Assembly: GCA_051867925.1 (NCBI GenBank)
Contig: JBJDZI010000072.1
Span: 1 to 49,666, forward strand
DNA from: CAKSQF01 sp051867925
GTDB taxonomy: Bacteria > Bacillota > Clostridia > Oscillospirales > CAG-272
Direction of reading: 5' to 3'
DNA: 49,666 nt
The notes under the pieces are model-generated. The model worked only from the letters and a program-made list of their open reading frames with translations, was not told the DNA's origin and did no database searches. The position numbers were made by a program, and so were the translations under genes. The first letter of the stretch is position 1. Every line of letters starts with the position of its first letter. Below, one piece after another: positions 17,890-24,873 of this stretch.

Positions 17890-18075
17890 GCAGACTGTCG
17901 AAAAAATATAATTTTAGAAAGCCGTCAGCCAAGGAAGTGGGTGGAGAGCTCAATGAGGAGTGTAGCAACCGCGTTGCGGTTGCTACGAAAACTTCGGCGT
18001 CCTATATGGTTTCGCCCTCCTCTCGATTTTCTGAAAGACTTTTTCGACACGCTGAGGGCGGCAAGTACTTGCCGC
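17890..18075 (+). repeat. MITE-like repeat, copy 4
   Basis: Starts CAGACTGTCGAAAAAA and ends CTTTTTCGACACGCTGAGGG, an inverted pair. Each end is capped by the GGCGGCAAGTACTTGCCGC palindrome. The interior from GCCAAGGAAGTGGGTGGAG to the right end is essentially identical over ~135 bases to copy 6 at 24536, which implies recent spread or gene conversion. Confidence 0.85.
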
Positions 18076-18089
18076 TCGAATTGTTATGT

Positions 18090-18250
18090 TCGCGGTTCTG
18101 TTCGCAGAGCCAAAAGCCAAGGAAGTGGGAGGAGAGAAGCCGTAGCCGCGGAGCGGCAACGGCTGAGAGGAGGGCGGAACTTCGGCGTCCCCGTTGGTTT
18201 TGCCCTCCTCTCGAACGAAGGATTTGATCAGATAAACACTCTATCGGTTG
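18090..18250 (+). repeat. MITE-like repeat, copy 5 (diverged ends)
   Basis: Shares GCCAAGGAAGTGGGAGGAG, the core AACTTCGGCGTCC...TTGGTTT and the AACACTCTATCGG end. Its inner stem is different (GCCGTAGCCGCGGAGCGGC). With copies b and 4 it occupies the 826-base gap; the remaining ~180 bases before the next promoter are A+T-rich and show no gene. Confidence 0.75.
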
Positions 18251-18434
18251 CCTTAGAAGCGTCAAATACTTGCAGTCGCATACTTCCCATCTAAATACAA
18301 AATACAAAGAATGAAAAGGGGGAATGCTCGATACTGGTTTTATATATTTTCCCCTCTCATTCCACAATCCGTGATTTTCAGAAATTGTACGGTTACACGC
18401 CGTGATTTCTTGAAGCAGTACATTAGTTTTTGTA

Positions 18435-18463
18435 TTGCTTTTTTCAACTAAACAAGATATAAT
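18435..18463 (+). promoter_or_regulatory. sigma-A promoter of the DUF1861 gene
   Basis: TTGCTT (18435-18440) and TATAAT (18458-18463), 17-bp spacer, 39 bases before the ATG. Confidence 0.75.
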
Positions 18464-18502
18464 GAAACTGTAAACTGACCAAAGTGACTTGCGGAGGATG
18501 CT

Positions 18503-19456
18503 ATGAACGTAAAAGCCAAAAAAGAATTGTTCGAGGAAAACAAACGAATCTACGAGAGCGCACTGCTCACATTTTACGGTGTGGAAGGCTTTGATGTCTA
18601 CAACTGTTCGCTCCCGTTTACGGGTGTGGACGGAAAACGCTACATCTACGGCAGAGTGGAGCGCCCCGACGAATGGGCAAACTCTGTCGTGCGACTTTTT
18701 GCGGAGACCGGCAAAGATACGTACGCATTGGTGGAAAACAGCATGGTGTATCAGTTGGAAGATCCCTTCCTCCAGCGCATCGGCGGAATGCTGATTTTGG
18801 GTGGCACCCACGTTCGGAAAAAGCGTGGCGGGATCGACACTTATTACGGCTACTTCTACCGCGGCGACGAAACGCGCATGACCTACTTCACCACAGGACC
18901 CGACCGAATGAAGGACATTCGCCTGATCGAACTGCCGAACGGCAAGATCGGACTTTTTTCTCGTCCCCGTAACGGAACCTACACCGGCGGCGCCAAGGCA
19001 CAGATCGGTTATACTGTCATCGACAGTCTGGATGAGTTGGATGCGGAAGTGATCGACACCGCACCGTATCTTGCCGATGTCATCGGCGCGGGCGAATGGG
19101 GCGGCGTCAACCAAGCTTATCTCTTAAAGAGCGGAAAGATCGGCGTCATCGGTCACATGAGCTATGACGATCACACCGCAGACGGACAGCATCTGCAGGT
19201 CTATGTCAATACTGCTTTTACGGTGGATCCCATCAGTCGGACGGCATCTGCAGTCGAGATCATCGGCACAAAATCCTGCTATCCTGCCTGCGCACCCAAA
19301 ATTCCCCGCCTTGCGGACTGCGTTTTTACCACCGGCATTCTCCCGCGGGAGGACGGAAAAGTGGATCTGTACAGCGGTGTCGGAGACACCGCTGAGGGGC
19401 GCATCGTTATCGACGATCCCTTCGAAAAAGAGGGCGGCGTGATCTGCTCACTATGA
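18503..19456 (+). CDS. DUF1861 family protein (glycosidase-like beta-propeller)
   Basis: A 317-residue cytosolic protein with no signal peptide. It matches the DUF1861 family as I know it: GVEGFDVYNCSLPF, an EDPF motif, MKDIRLIELPNGKIGLFSRP, VIDSLDELDAEVI, EWGGVNQAYLL and IGVIGHMSY. The family is expected to have a five-bladed beta-propeller fold related to GH32/43/68-type glycosidases and phosphorylases, and it often sits in carbohydrate gene clusters. The reaction is not established. GGAGG lies just before the ATG. The neighbouring AraC regulator and GH76-like lipoprotein support a role in handling an oligosaccharide, perhaps mannose-containing, inside the cell. Confidence 0.82.
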   Translation: MNVKAKKELFEENKRIYESALLTFYGVEGFDVYNCSLPFTGVDGKRYIYGRVERPDEWANSVVRLFAETGKDTYALVENSMVYQLEDPFLQRIGGMLILGGTHVRKKRGGIDTYYGYFYRGDETRMTYFTTGPDRMKDIRLIELPNGKIGLFSRPRNGTYTGGAKAQIGYTVIDSLDELDAEVIDTAPYLADVIGAGEWGGVNQAYLLKSGKIGVIGHMSYDDHTADGQHLQVYVNTAFTVDPISRTASAVEIIGTKSCYPACAPKIPRLADCVFTTGILPREDGKVDLYSGVGDTAEGRIVIDDPFEKEGGVICSL

Positions 19457-19548
19457 TCGTTTCACAGAAAATATTATTAAATAATCGTAATTTTTGAAAA
19501 AATTTGCGAAATTATTTGTAAAATAGTTTAATTTGGGCGATTTTTCTC

Positions 19549-19577
19549 TTGCGCGGCAGTTCGGTTTATGATATAAT
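19549..19577 (+). promoter_or_regulatory. sigma-A promoter of the AraC-type regulator
   Basis: TTGCGC (19549-19554) and TATAAT (19572-19577), 17-bp spacer, 33 bases before the ATG. Confidence 0.75.
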
Positions 19578-19610
19578 AACTGCATATTTGTGATAAACGG
19601 GTGAATAAAA

Positions 19611-20471
19611 ATGCAAAAGAAAAAGAAGCCGGTTCCCGAACTGGTCAAGCCGGACGGTGGCTTTCAGACACAGAATCTGGAAGTCCGCCATAAACCTTAC
19701 AACGGAGAATCTTGTCTTCATTGGCACAACTACTACGAATTGGAGTACGTAAAATCGGGCAGAGTCATTTACCAATACAACGGGAAAGAGTATATCCTGT
19801 CGGCAGGCACGGCGTATCTGGTGACCCCTTCGGACTATCATAAAGTCACGGGGATCAACGCCGAACTGTACAACATTGCATTCAACGATGCGCAGGTGTC
19901 TCCCGAACTTTTGGAACGGCTGATCCATCGCAACGGATCGGCGGTGGTTCACTTTGAAGGAGAAGGGCGGGAAAGCGCAGAGTGCCTGCTCAGCCTGCTT
20001 TGCAACGAGTACGACGGATCCGACGAACTGCGGGAATTTGCTCTGCGGCGACTGTTCGAGAACTTTTTGGTATGTTTCATTCGTGCCATCCAATGGGATG
20101 ACGGTGAACAGCAGAATTACAGCAGTGCGGTAATGCAGACGGTATCGTTTGTTCATCTGCACTTCAAAGAGAAGATCACCCTGCGAAAAGCGGCAGAACA
20201 GGTGCATTTGACCCCCAACTACTTGGGAGAACTGTTCAAAAACGAGTTAGGCACTTCTTTTTCCACCTATTTAATGCAGACTCGCCTGACCTTCGCCCGC
20301 AATTTGTTACGCCGTACCGGTTGTACCGTAGTGGAAGCGGCAATCGCAGCAGGATTTACCTCACAGACTTATTTTTCGGAATGCTTCAAAAAGGAATACG
20401 GATATTCTCCCGCTAAAGAACGGGCAGGACGCTCCGAGACAACTTCCCCGGAGGAGCGAACGCAGATTTGA
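19611..20471 (+). CDS. AraC family transcriptional regulator
   Basis: A 286-residue regulator. An N-terminal cupin domain has the LHWHNYYELEYVKSG signature of sugar-sensing AraC proteins, with the usual TAYLVTPSDYH strand. The C-terminal ~100 residues form two helix-turn-helix units: ITLRKAAEQVHLTPNYLGEL with FKNELGTSF, and TVVEAAIAAGFTSQTYF with ECFKKEYGYSPA. It lies between the DUF1861 gene and the GH76-like gene in the same direction and is the obvious candidate to control them in response to a sugar. The effector is unknown. The start follows GGGTGA. Confidence 0.94.
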   Translation: MQKKKKPVPELVKPDGGFQTQNLEVRHKPYNGESCLHWHNYYELEYVKSGRVIYQYNGKEYILSAGTAYLVTPSDYHKVTGINAELYNIAFNDAQVSPELLERLIHRNGSAVVHFEGEGRESAECLLSLLCNEYDGSDELREFALRRLFENFLVCFIRAIQWDDGEQQNYSSAVMQTVSFVHLHFKEKITLRKAAEQVHLTPNYLGELFKNELGTSFSTYLMQTRLTFARNLLRRTGCTVVEAAIAAGFTSQTYFSECFKKEYGYSPAKERAGRSETTSPEERTQI

Positions 20472-20592
20472 AATTTTTTCCACGTACCGATGAAACCCGT
20501 CCCGGACTGACGGGAAATAACCGACCGATGCGAGAAAATCACTGTCCCGACGCCCGGATACAGAATATCATTGCAAAAGATTGGAGAACTTT

Positions 20593-21819
20593 ATGAAAAA
20601 AATCATTCCCCTTCTTCTCAGCGGAGCGATGCTCCTGCCGATGCTGGTCGCTTGCGGCACAAATGCGCCTGACAAGGCGATTGCCTCCGACACGACTACG
20701 GCGGCAATCACTACCAAAACTCCCGAAACCGTCACGATTGACCCCATCATCGTCGAGAAGGACTATAAAACGGTGGCACTGGAGTATACCAAGATGATGA
20801 TCAACGATTATTACGATCTTCGTGGGGGTCGTCTGAATACCACTCCCGGCGGCGGTCAAGCGGTGGTCTGGGGCGTTGGCGCCTTTGCTGAAACGCTGAC
20901 TGAGGCATATCGCTTGGCACCCAAGGACGAGACCATTCGCTCGGCGTATCTGATGATGCTGAACACTACGATCCAGCAGTACCGTGCATCGCTTAATACC
21001 CGAGATGGAAAGATCTACTATTACAACGCCAGCGCAGGCAACTCGGGCGACTTCTATTATGACGATAACGAGTGGATCGCGCTGGTTTATATGGAAGCCT
21101 ATCAAATGTTGAACGATGCGAAGTACCTCACCTACGCAGAGGAGATTCTGGAACTGATCTGGCACGGTTGGGATACTGAAAACGGCGGCGTCCATTGGAA
21201 GGGCGACAATTCCGGTCCCACCACCTGTTCCAACGGTCCTGCGATCATCGCGTATGCAACCCATTATCAACTGACCGGCAACGAGACTTCGCTGACTCGC
21301 GCCAAGACCATCTACGATTGGGTGCGGGACACCAAGAATATGAGGGAAGGCAATCTCTATAAAGATTCCAAGGGTAACGGTTGGAAGGCAAATTACAATC
21401 AAGGCACGATGATTTACAGCGGTGCGCTTCTGTACGAGATCACCGGTGAGAAAGATTATCTGCGTTATACGCGCCTGACCGTCCAAAGCACGCTGGGAAC
21501 CGCTTTCAAGAAAGGACGCGACGGCTACACCGATTTTGATAACGACATCGAAAATCCTTGGATGAACGGCTGGTACATCCGTGGATTGATGAAGTATTTC
21601 GAGCAGGATCCCGACAAGGAGACCAAATACCTGGAAGCCGCGGCTGAGGTCATGGCGGTAGCACTCAGCAAACAGCAGGATCGCGGCGGCTATATCCCCA
21701 ACGATTTCGGCAATACCGACGGCTCCATCGACAAGGATATCGTCAAGCAGGCGGGCATTCCTACGCTTTTCGCCCTGCTGGCACATTGGCAAGAGACTTG
21801 GGACGGCGTACAATATTGA
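20593..21819 (+). CDS. GH76-like exported glycoside hydrolase (alpha-1,6-mannanase family)
   Basis: A 408-residue lipoprotein (lipobox LVAC) with a Thr-rich linker and an (alpha/alpha)6-barrel-type domain. The adjacent aspartates of YYDDNEWIAL (D157-D158) match the catalytic DD pair of glycoside hydrolase family 76. Other matching motifs are ENGGVHWKGD, CSNGPAIIAYATHY and NYNQGTMIYSGALLYEITGE. GH76 enzymes cut alpha-1,6-mannan backbones such as those of fungal mannan or actinobacterial lipomannan. The ATG at 20593 follows GGAGA; a TTG at 20581 is in frame but overlaps that site. It sits 121 bases after the AraC regulator, which likely controls it. The gap holds a CCCGTC/GACGGG hairpin but no clear promoter. 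Confidence 0.87.
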   Translation: MKKIIPLLLSGAMLLPMLVACGTNAPDKAIASDTTTAAITTKTPETVTIDPIIVEKDYKTVALEYTKMMINDYYDLRGGRLNTTPGGGQAVVWGVGAFAETLTEAYRLAPKDETIRSAYLMMLNTTIQQYRASLNTRDGKIYYYNASAGNSGDFYYDDNEWIALVYMEAYQMLNDAKYLTYAEEILELIWHGWDTENGGVHWKGDNSGPTTCSNGPAIIAYATHYQLTGNETSLTRAKTIYDWVRDTKNMREGNLYKDSKGNGWKANYNQGTMIYSGALLYEITGEKDYLRYTRLTVQSTLGTAFKKGRDGYTDFDNDIENPWMNGWYIRGLMKYFEQDPDKETKYLEAAAEVMAVALSKQQDRGGYIPNDFGNTDGSIDKDIVKQAGIPTLFALLAHWQETWDGVQY

Positions 21820-21866
21820 TATGCAAAAATAATCAGCGAAAATCTGAATAAATTTTCAAAAAACAC

Positions 21867-21895
21867 TTGACAAATGTATTTTTATGCAGTATAAT
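21867..21895 (+). promoter_or_regulatory. sigma-A promoter of the amino-acid ABC transporter operon
   Basis: Consensus TTGACA (21867-21872) and TATAAT (21890-21895) with a 17-bp spacer; the strongest-looking promoter of this part of the window. Confidence 0.85.
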
Positions 21896-21939
21896 TTGGA
21901 TGATTTCAAAACATACAGTGAAAAGGAGATTATACGCTG

Positions 21940-22788
21940 ATGAAAAAATTTCTTTCCGTAATTTTAATGCTGGCGACGCTGTTGTCGCTCACCCTGCTGA
22001 CCGCTTGTGCGGGAGAGGATGCCAAGGCCAAGATCATCGAAATTGACCTGACTACCGAGGAGTACGCCTTCGGTGTGGATAAGAATCAGCCCGAACTGTT
22101 GGATAAGGTCAACGCTTTCATTGAGAAAATCATGGGCGACGGCACCTTCGACGAGATCTGCAACCACTATTTCGGTAACGGCACTCCCGTTGCTGTGCAG
22201 TCCGCTGAGCTGGACACTTCCAAAGATCAGCTGGTCGTTGCTACCAACGCCGCTTTCGAGCCTTTCGAATACAAGGAAGGCGACAGCTACTATGGCATCG
22301 ACATGGAGATCGCCGCACTGCTGGCAGATGAGTTGAACATGGAACTGGTAATCAGCAGCATGGACTTTGACGCCGTTTGTCTGTCGGTCGGTCAGCACAA
22401 GGCTGACATCGCCATGGCAGGTCTGACCGTTAAGGAAGACCGCAAAGAGCACGTCACTTTCTCTGATACCTACTACTACGCTTCTCAGAAGATCATCGTA
22501 AAAGATGGCGACACCACCTTCGACGATTGCAAGACTGCTGACGACGTGCTGGCAAAGCTGCAGGCAATGGATTCGTCCGTTTCCATCGGCTACCAGAACG
22601 GTACCACCGGCAAGATGTACGTTAAGAACGAGAGCGACTACGAGTCCAACAATCTGAAGGTTACCGGCAAGGGCTACAAGAACGGCTCTCTGGCGGTACA
22701 GGATCTGCTCAATGGCAATGTGACCTACGTCATCATTGACGCCGCTCCTGCTGCCTGCATCGTAAAGGCACTCAACGGAGTTGACTGA
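21940..22788 (+). CDS. amino-acid ABC transporter substrate-binding lipoprotein, apparently circularly permuted
   Basis: A 282-residue SBP_bac_3-type binding protein with signal peptide and lipobox (LTAC, lipidated Cys 23). The order of parts is unusual. Residues ~31-82 (IDLTTEEYAFGVDKNQPELL to FDEICNHYFGNG) correspond to what is normally the C-terminal end of these proteins. The usual N-terminal strand DQLVVATNAAFEPFEY begins only at ~96. The protein stops after VIIDAAPAACIVKALNGVD, exactly where the missing segment would normally follow. All pieces of the two-lobed fold seem present. It is first in an operon with permease and ATPase, so it should deliver a polar amino acid. AAAAGGAG lies upstream of the ATG. 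Confidence 0.9.
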   Translation: MKKFLSVILMLATLLSLTLLTACAGEDAKAKIIEIDLTTEEYAFGVDKNQPELLDKVNAFIEKIMGDGTFDEICNHYFGNGTPVAVQSAELDTSKDQLVVATNAAFEPFEYKEGDSYYGIDMEIAALLADELNMELVISSMDFDAVCLSVGQHKADIAMAGLTVKEDRKEHVTFSDTYYYASQKIIVKDGDTTFDDCKTADDVLAKLQAMDSSVSIGYQNGTTGKMYVKNESDYESNNLKVTGKGYKNGSLAVQDLLNGNVTYVIIDAAPAACIVKALNGVD

Positions 22789-22829
22789 TCTTTGAATCGA
22801 CCGTCCGCGTTTCGATGATACGAACCAAG

Positions 22830-22859
22830 GGGGACGCCGCACCTTTGTGTGGCATCCCC
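22830..22859 (+). promoter_or_regulatory. intercistronic hairpin between binding protein and permease
   Basis: A stem of about 13 pairs with one mismatch (GGGGACGCCGCAC with GTGTGGCATCCCC) and a four-base loop. It lies 42 bases after the binding-protein stop and is followed by only a weak U-rich stretch. It could protect the upstream mRNA or partly terminate, giving more binding protein than membrane components. Confidence 0.6.
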
Positions 22860-22885
22860 GTTGTTCTGTTTAGGAAAAGGGAATT

Positions 22886-23620
22886 ATGCAAAGAAAAATT
22901 GATACGTTTATTCGGGTGTTCATAGATCAGGGCGGTTACCGTGAGGTGCTGGTGGGTCTGCGCAACACTCTGCTGATCGCCGTTCTCGGCCTTGTGATCG
23001 GCATAATTATCGGCACGCTGATCGCGGCGGTGCGCGTGATGCCCAAATATAAGCGTCTGCCCCGCGTGCTGGATCGGATCGGAAGACTCTATGTGGGCTT
23101 TTTCCGCGGCACTCCCATGGTGGTGCAACTGCTGTTGTTCTGGTATGTTCTGCTCCCCCTGCTGGGCTTGAATCTGCCTTCGCTGTCACTGTTCGGAATG
23201 CTGATCGGTCCCGAAGTCTGGGCATCCGTGATCGTATTCGGACTCAACAGCGGCGCGTACATCTCCGAGATCATGCGCGGCGGCATTCAGTCGGTGGACT
23301 ACGGTCAGACCGAGGGTGGCAGATCGGTGGGACTGAGCTACGGTACCACCATGATGAAGATCGTCATTCCTCAGGCGGTGAAGAACATTCTTCCCACCAT
23401 GGGCAACGAGTTCATTACGCTGATCAAAGAAACCTCTGTGGTCAGCTTCATCGGAGCTACCGACCTGTACAAGACTTTCAACGACATCGGCAGCAACACC
23501 TACGAATTTATGGTGCCTTATCTGGCGATGGGAATTATTTACATCCTGCTGGTGTCCATCATCGCGTTGGGCATTAAACTGATGGAAAGGAGACTGGCGC
23601 GCAGTGATCGAAATCATTGA
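22886..23620 (+). CDS. amino-acid ABC transporter permease
   Basis: A 244-residue HisM/GlnP-type membrane subunit with about five transmembrane helices. The N-terminal RNTLLIAVLGLVIGIIIGT helix is typical. The cytoplasmic EAA-like loop appears as GRSVGLSYGTTMMKIVIPQA followed by VKNILPTMGNEF, which contacts the ATPase. The FFRGTPMVVQ and IKETSVVSFI motifs are characteristic of polar amino-acid uptake permeases. It probably homodimerises. AAAAGGGAA precedes the ATG. The 3' end overlaps the ATPase gene by 17 bases. Confidence 0.95.
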   Translation: MQRKIDTFIRVFIDQGGYREVLVGLRNTLLIAVLGLVIGIIIGTLIAAVRVMPKYKRLPRVLDRIGRLYVGFFRGTPMVVQLLLFWYVLLPLLGLNLPSLSLFGMLIGPEVWASVIVFGLNSGAYISEIMRGGIQSVDYGQTEGGRSVGLSYGTTMMKIVIPQAVKNILPTMGNEFITLIKETSVVSFIGATDLYKTFNDIGSNTYEFMVPYLAMGIIYILLVSIIALGIKLMERRLARSDRNH

Positions 23621-24431
23621 TCTGAAAAAGAGATTTGGCGACAACGTGGTGCTTGACGGCATCACCACCACCGTTAAAGACGGCGAAAAAGTCGTAGTCA
23701 TCGGACCTTCGGGAAGCGGCAAGTCCACCTTCCTGCGCTGTCTCAACTGTATGGAGGATCCCACCGGCGGTTCCATCATTTTCGGCGGGGAAGACCTTGC
23801 CGATATGCGGGTGGACATCAACCATCACCGAGAGAAGATGGGCATGGTGTTCCAGCAGTTCAATCTCTTCAACAACATGACGGTTTTGCAGAATATCATG
23901 CTGGCACCGGTTCACCTTCGTCAGAAGCGGCTGAAGCAGGCAAAGCGGAAGAATTTCGTCAGAAAGATCGCCAATTTGTTCCGCAAAGAGAAAAAGGCAC
24001 TGATCGAGATCACCGAGACCAAGGCATCCATCAAAGCCGATGCCGAAGCAAACGCCCGTAAGCTTCTTGCCCGTATCGGTCTGGAGGAAAAGGCGGACGT
24101 CTATCCCTCCACGCTGTCCGGCGGTCAGAAGCAGAGAATTGCCATCATCCGTTCGCTGGCGATGAACCCACAGGTGATTCTCTTTGACGAGCCTACCTCG
24201 GCGCTGGATCCCGAAATGGTCGGCGAGGTGCTGGATCTGATCCGTGAACTGGCAAACGAGGGTATGACCATGGTGATCGTGACCCACGAAATGGGCTTTG
24301 CCCGCGAAGTGGCAGACCGCGTGATCTTTATGAGCGACGGCGTGATCACCGAAGAAGGCACTCCCGCCGAAATCTTCGATACCCCCCAAAACCCCCGCAC
24401 CCGGCAATTTCTTCGCGCTGTGTTGCATTAG
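23604..24431 (+). CDS. amino-acid ABC transporter ATPase with basic insertion
   Basis: A 275-residue GlnQ/ArtP-like ATPase starting at GTG 23604 (GGAAAGGAGA upstream, inside the permease gene). Walker A is GPSGSGKS (~34-41), the Q-loop MVFQQFNLF, the signature LSGGQKQRIAI (~171-181) and Walker B VILFDEPTSALD, with switch His in VTHEM. Between the Q-loop and signature, residues ~108-145 form a lysine/arginine-rich stretch (RQKRLKQAKRKNFVRK and onward) that most GlnQ-type proteins of ~240-250 residues lack. It falls in the helical subdomain that faces the membrane subunit. It powers uptake with the preceding permease and binding protein. Confidence 0.95.
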   Translation: MIEIIDLKKRFGDNVVLDGITTTVKDGEKVVVIGPSGSGKSTFLRCLNCMEDPTGGSIIFGGEDLADMRVDINHHREKMGMVFQQFNLFNNMTVLQNIMLAPVHLRQKRLKQAKRKNFVRKIANLFRKEKKALIEITETKASIKADAEANARKLLARIGLEEKADVYPSTLSGGQKQRIAIIRSLAMNPQVILFDEPTSALDPEMVGEVLDLIRELANEGMTMVIVTHEMGFAREVADRVIFMSDGVITEEGTPAEIFDTPQNPRTRQFLRAVLH

Positions 24432-24434
24432 AAT

Positions 24435-24532
24435 ATTGGGGCTGGCCCCAAACCCCACCAAGAACCTTTTGGAAAAAAGGTTCTTGGAATTCCCAAAGCT
24501 TTGATAGAGGGCGGCAAATACTTGCCGCCCTG
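24435..24532 (+). repeat. GGGGC/GGCGGCAA repeat, copy c
   Basis: ATTGGGGCTGGCCCC, then CACCAAGAACCTTTTGG pairing with CCAAGAACC in reverse, GGAATTCC, and GGGCGGCAAATACTTGCCGCCC. It sits immediately after the transporter ATPase stop, where it could act as a transcription end. Confidence 0.8.
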
Positions 24533-24535
24533 CAT

Positions 24536-24720
24536 AGTGTAGACAAAACATTTTCGAGAACTGACGCCGAGCCAAGGAAGTGGGTGGAGAGCTCAATGAG
24601 GAGTGTAGCAACCGCGTTGCGGTTGCTACGAAAACTTCGGCGTCCTATATGGTTTCGCCCTCCTCTCGATTTTCTGAAAGACTTTTTCGACACGCTGAGG
24701 GCGGCAAAACTTGCCGCCCG
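24536..24720 (+). repeat. MITE-like repeat, copy 6
   Basis: TGTAGACAAAAC left end, GAGCCAAGGAAGTGGGTGG, the GTAGCAACCGCGTTGCGGTT hairpin, core AACTTCGGCGTCC, and right end CTTTTTCGACACGCTGAGGG followed by GGCGGCAAAACTTGCCGCCC. Nearly identical to copy 4 over its inner and right parts. With copy c it fills the 442-base gap, leaving only ~90 bases and the helicase promoter. Confidence 0.85.
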
Positions 24721-24808
24721 AATTTGTTTGATTCATAAAGTAAAGCCAAGCAAAGAAACACTTTTCCAATCCCATCTCAATAAAATCCCTCAAAATCGCG
24801 CCCTCCCC

Positions 24809-24837
24809 TTGACAACCGCTCCGGAATCTGCTATACT
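24809..24837 (+). promoter_or_regulatory. sigma-A promoter of the helicase gene
   Basis: TTGACA (24809-24814) and TATACT (24832-24837), 17-bp spacer. Confidence 0.8.
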
Positions 24838-24873
24838 GTGAACAGATGTTCTAATCAGAAAGGAGTGCAGACG

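Noticed and set aside
17890..18250. CRISPR-like array suggested by recurring palindromes.
   Set aside because: Repeats are not regularly spaced, there are no unique equal-length spacers and no cas genes are nearby. The sequences are dispersed palindromic elements.
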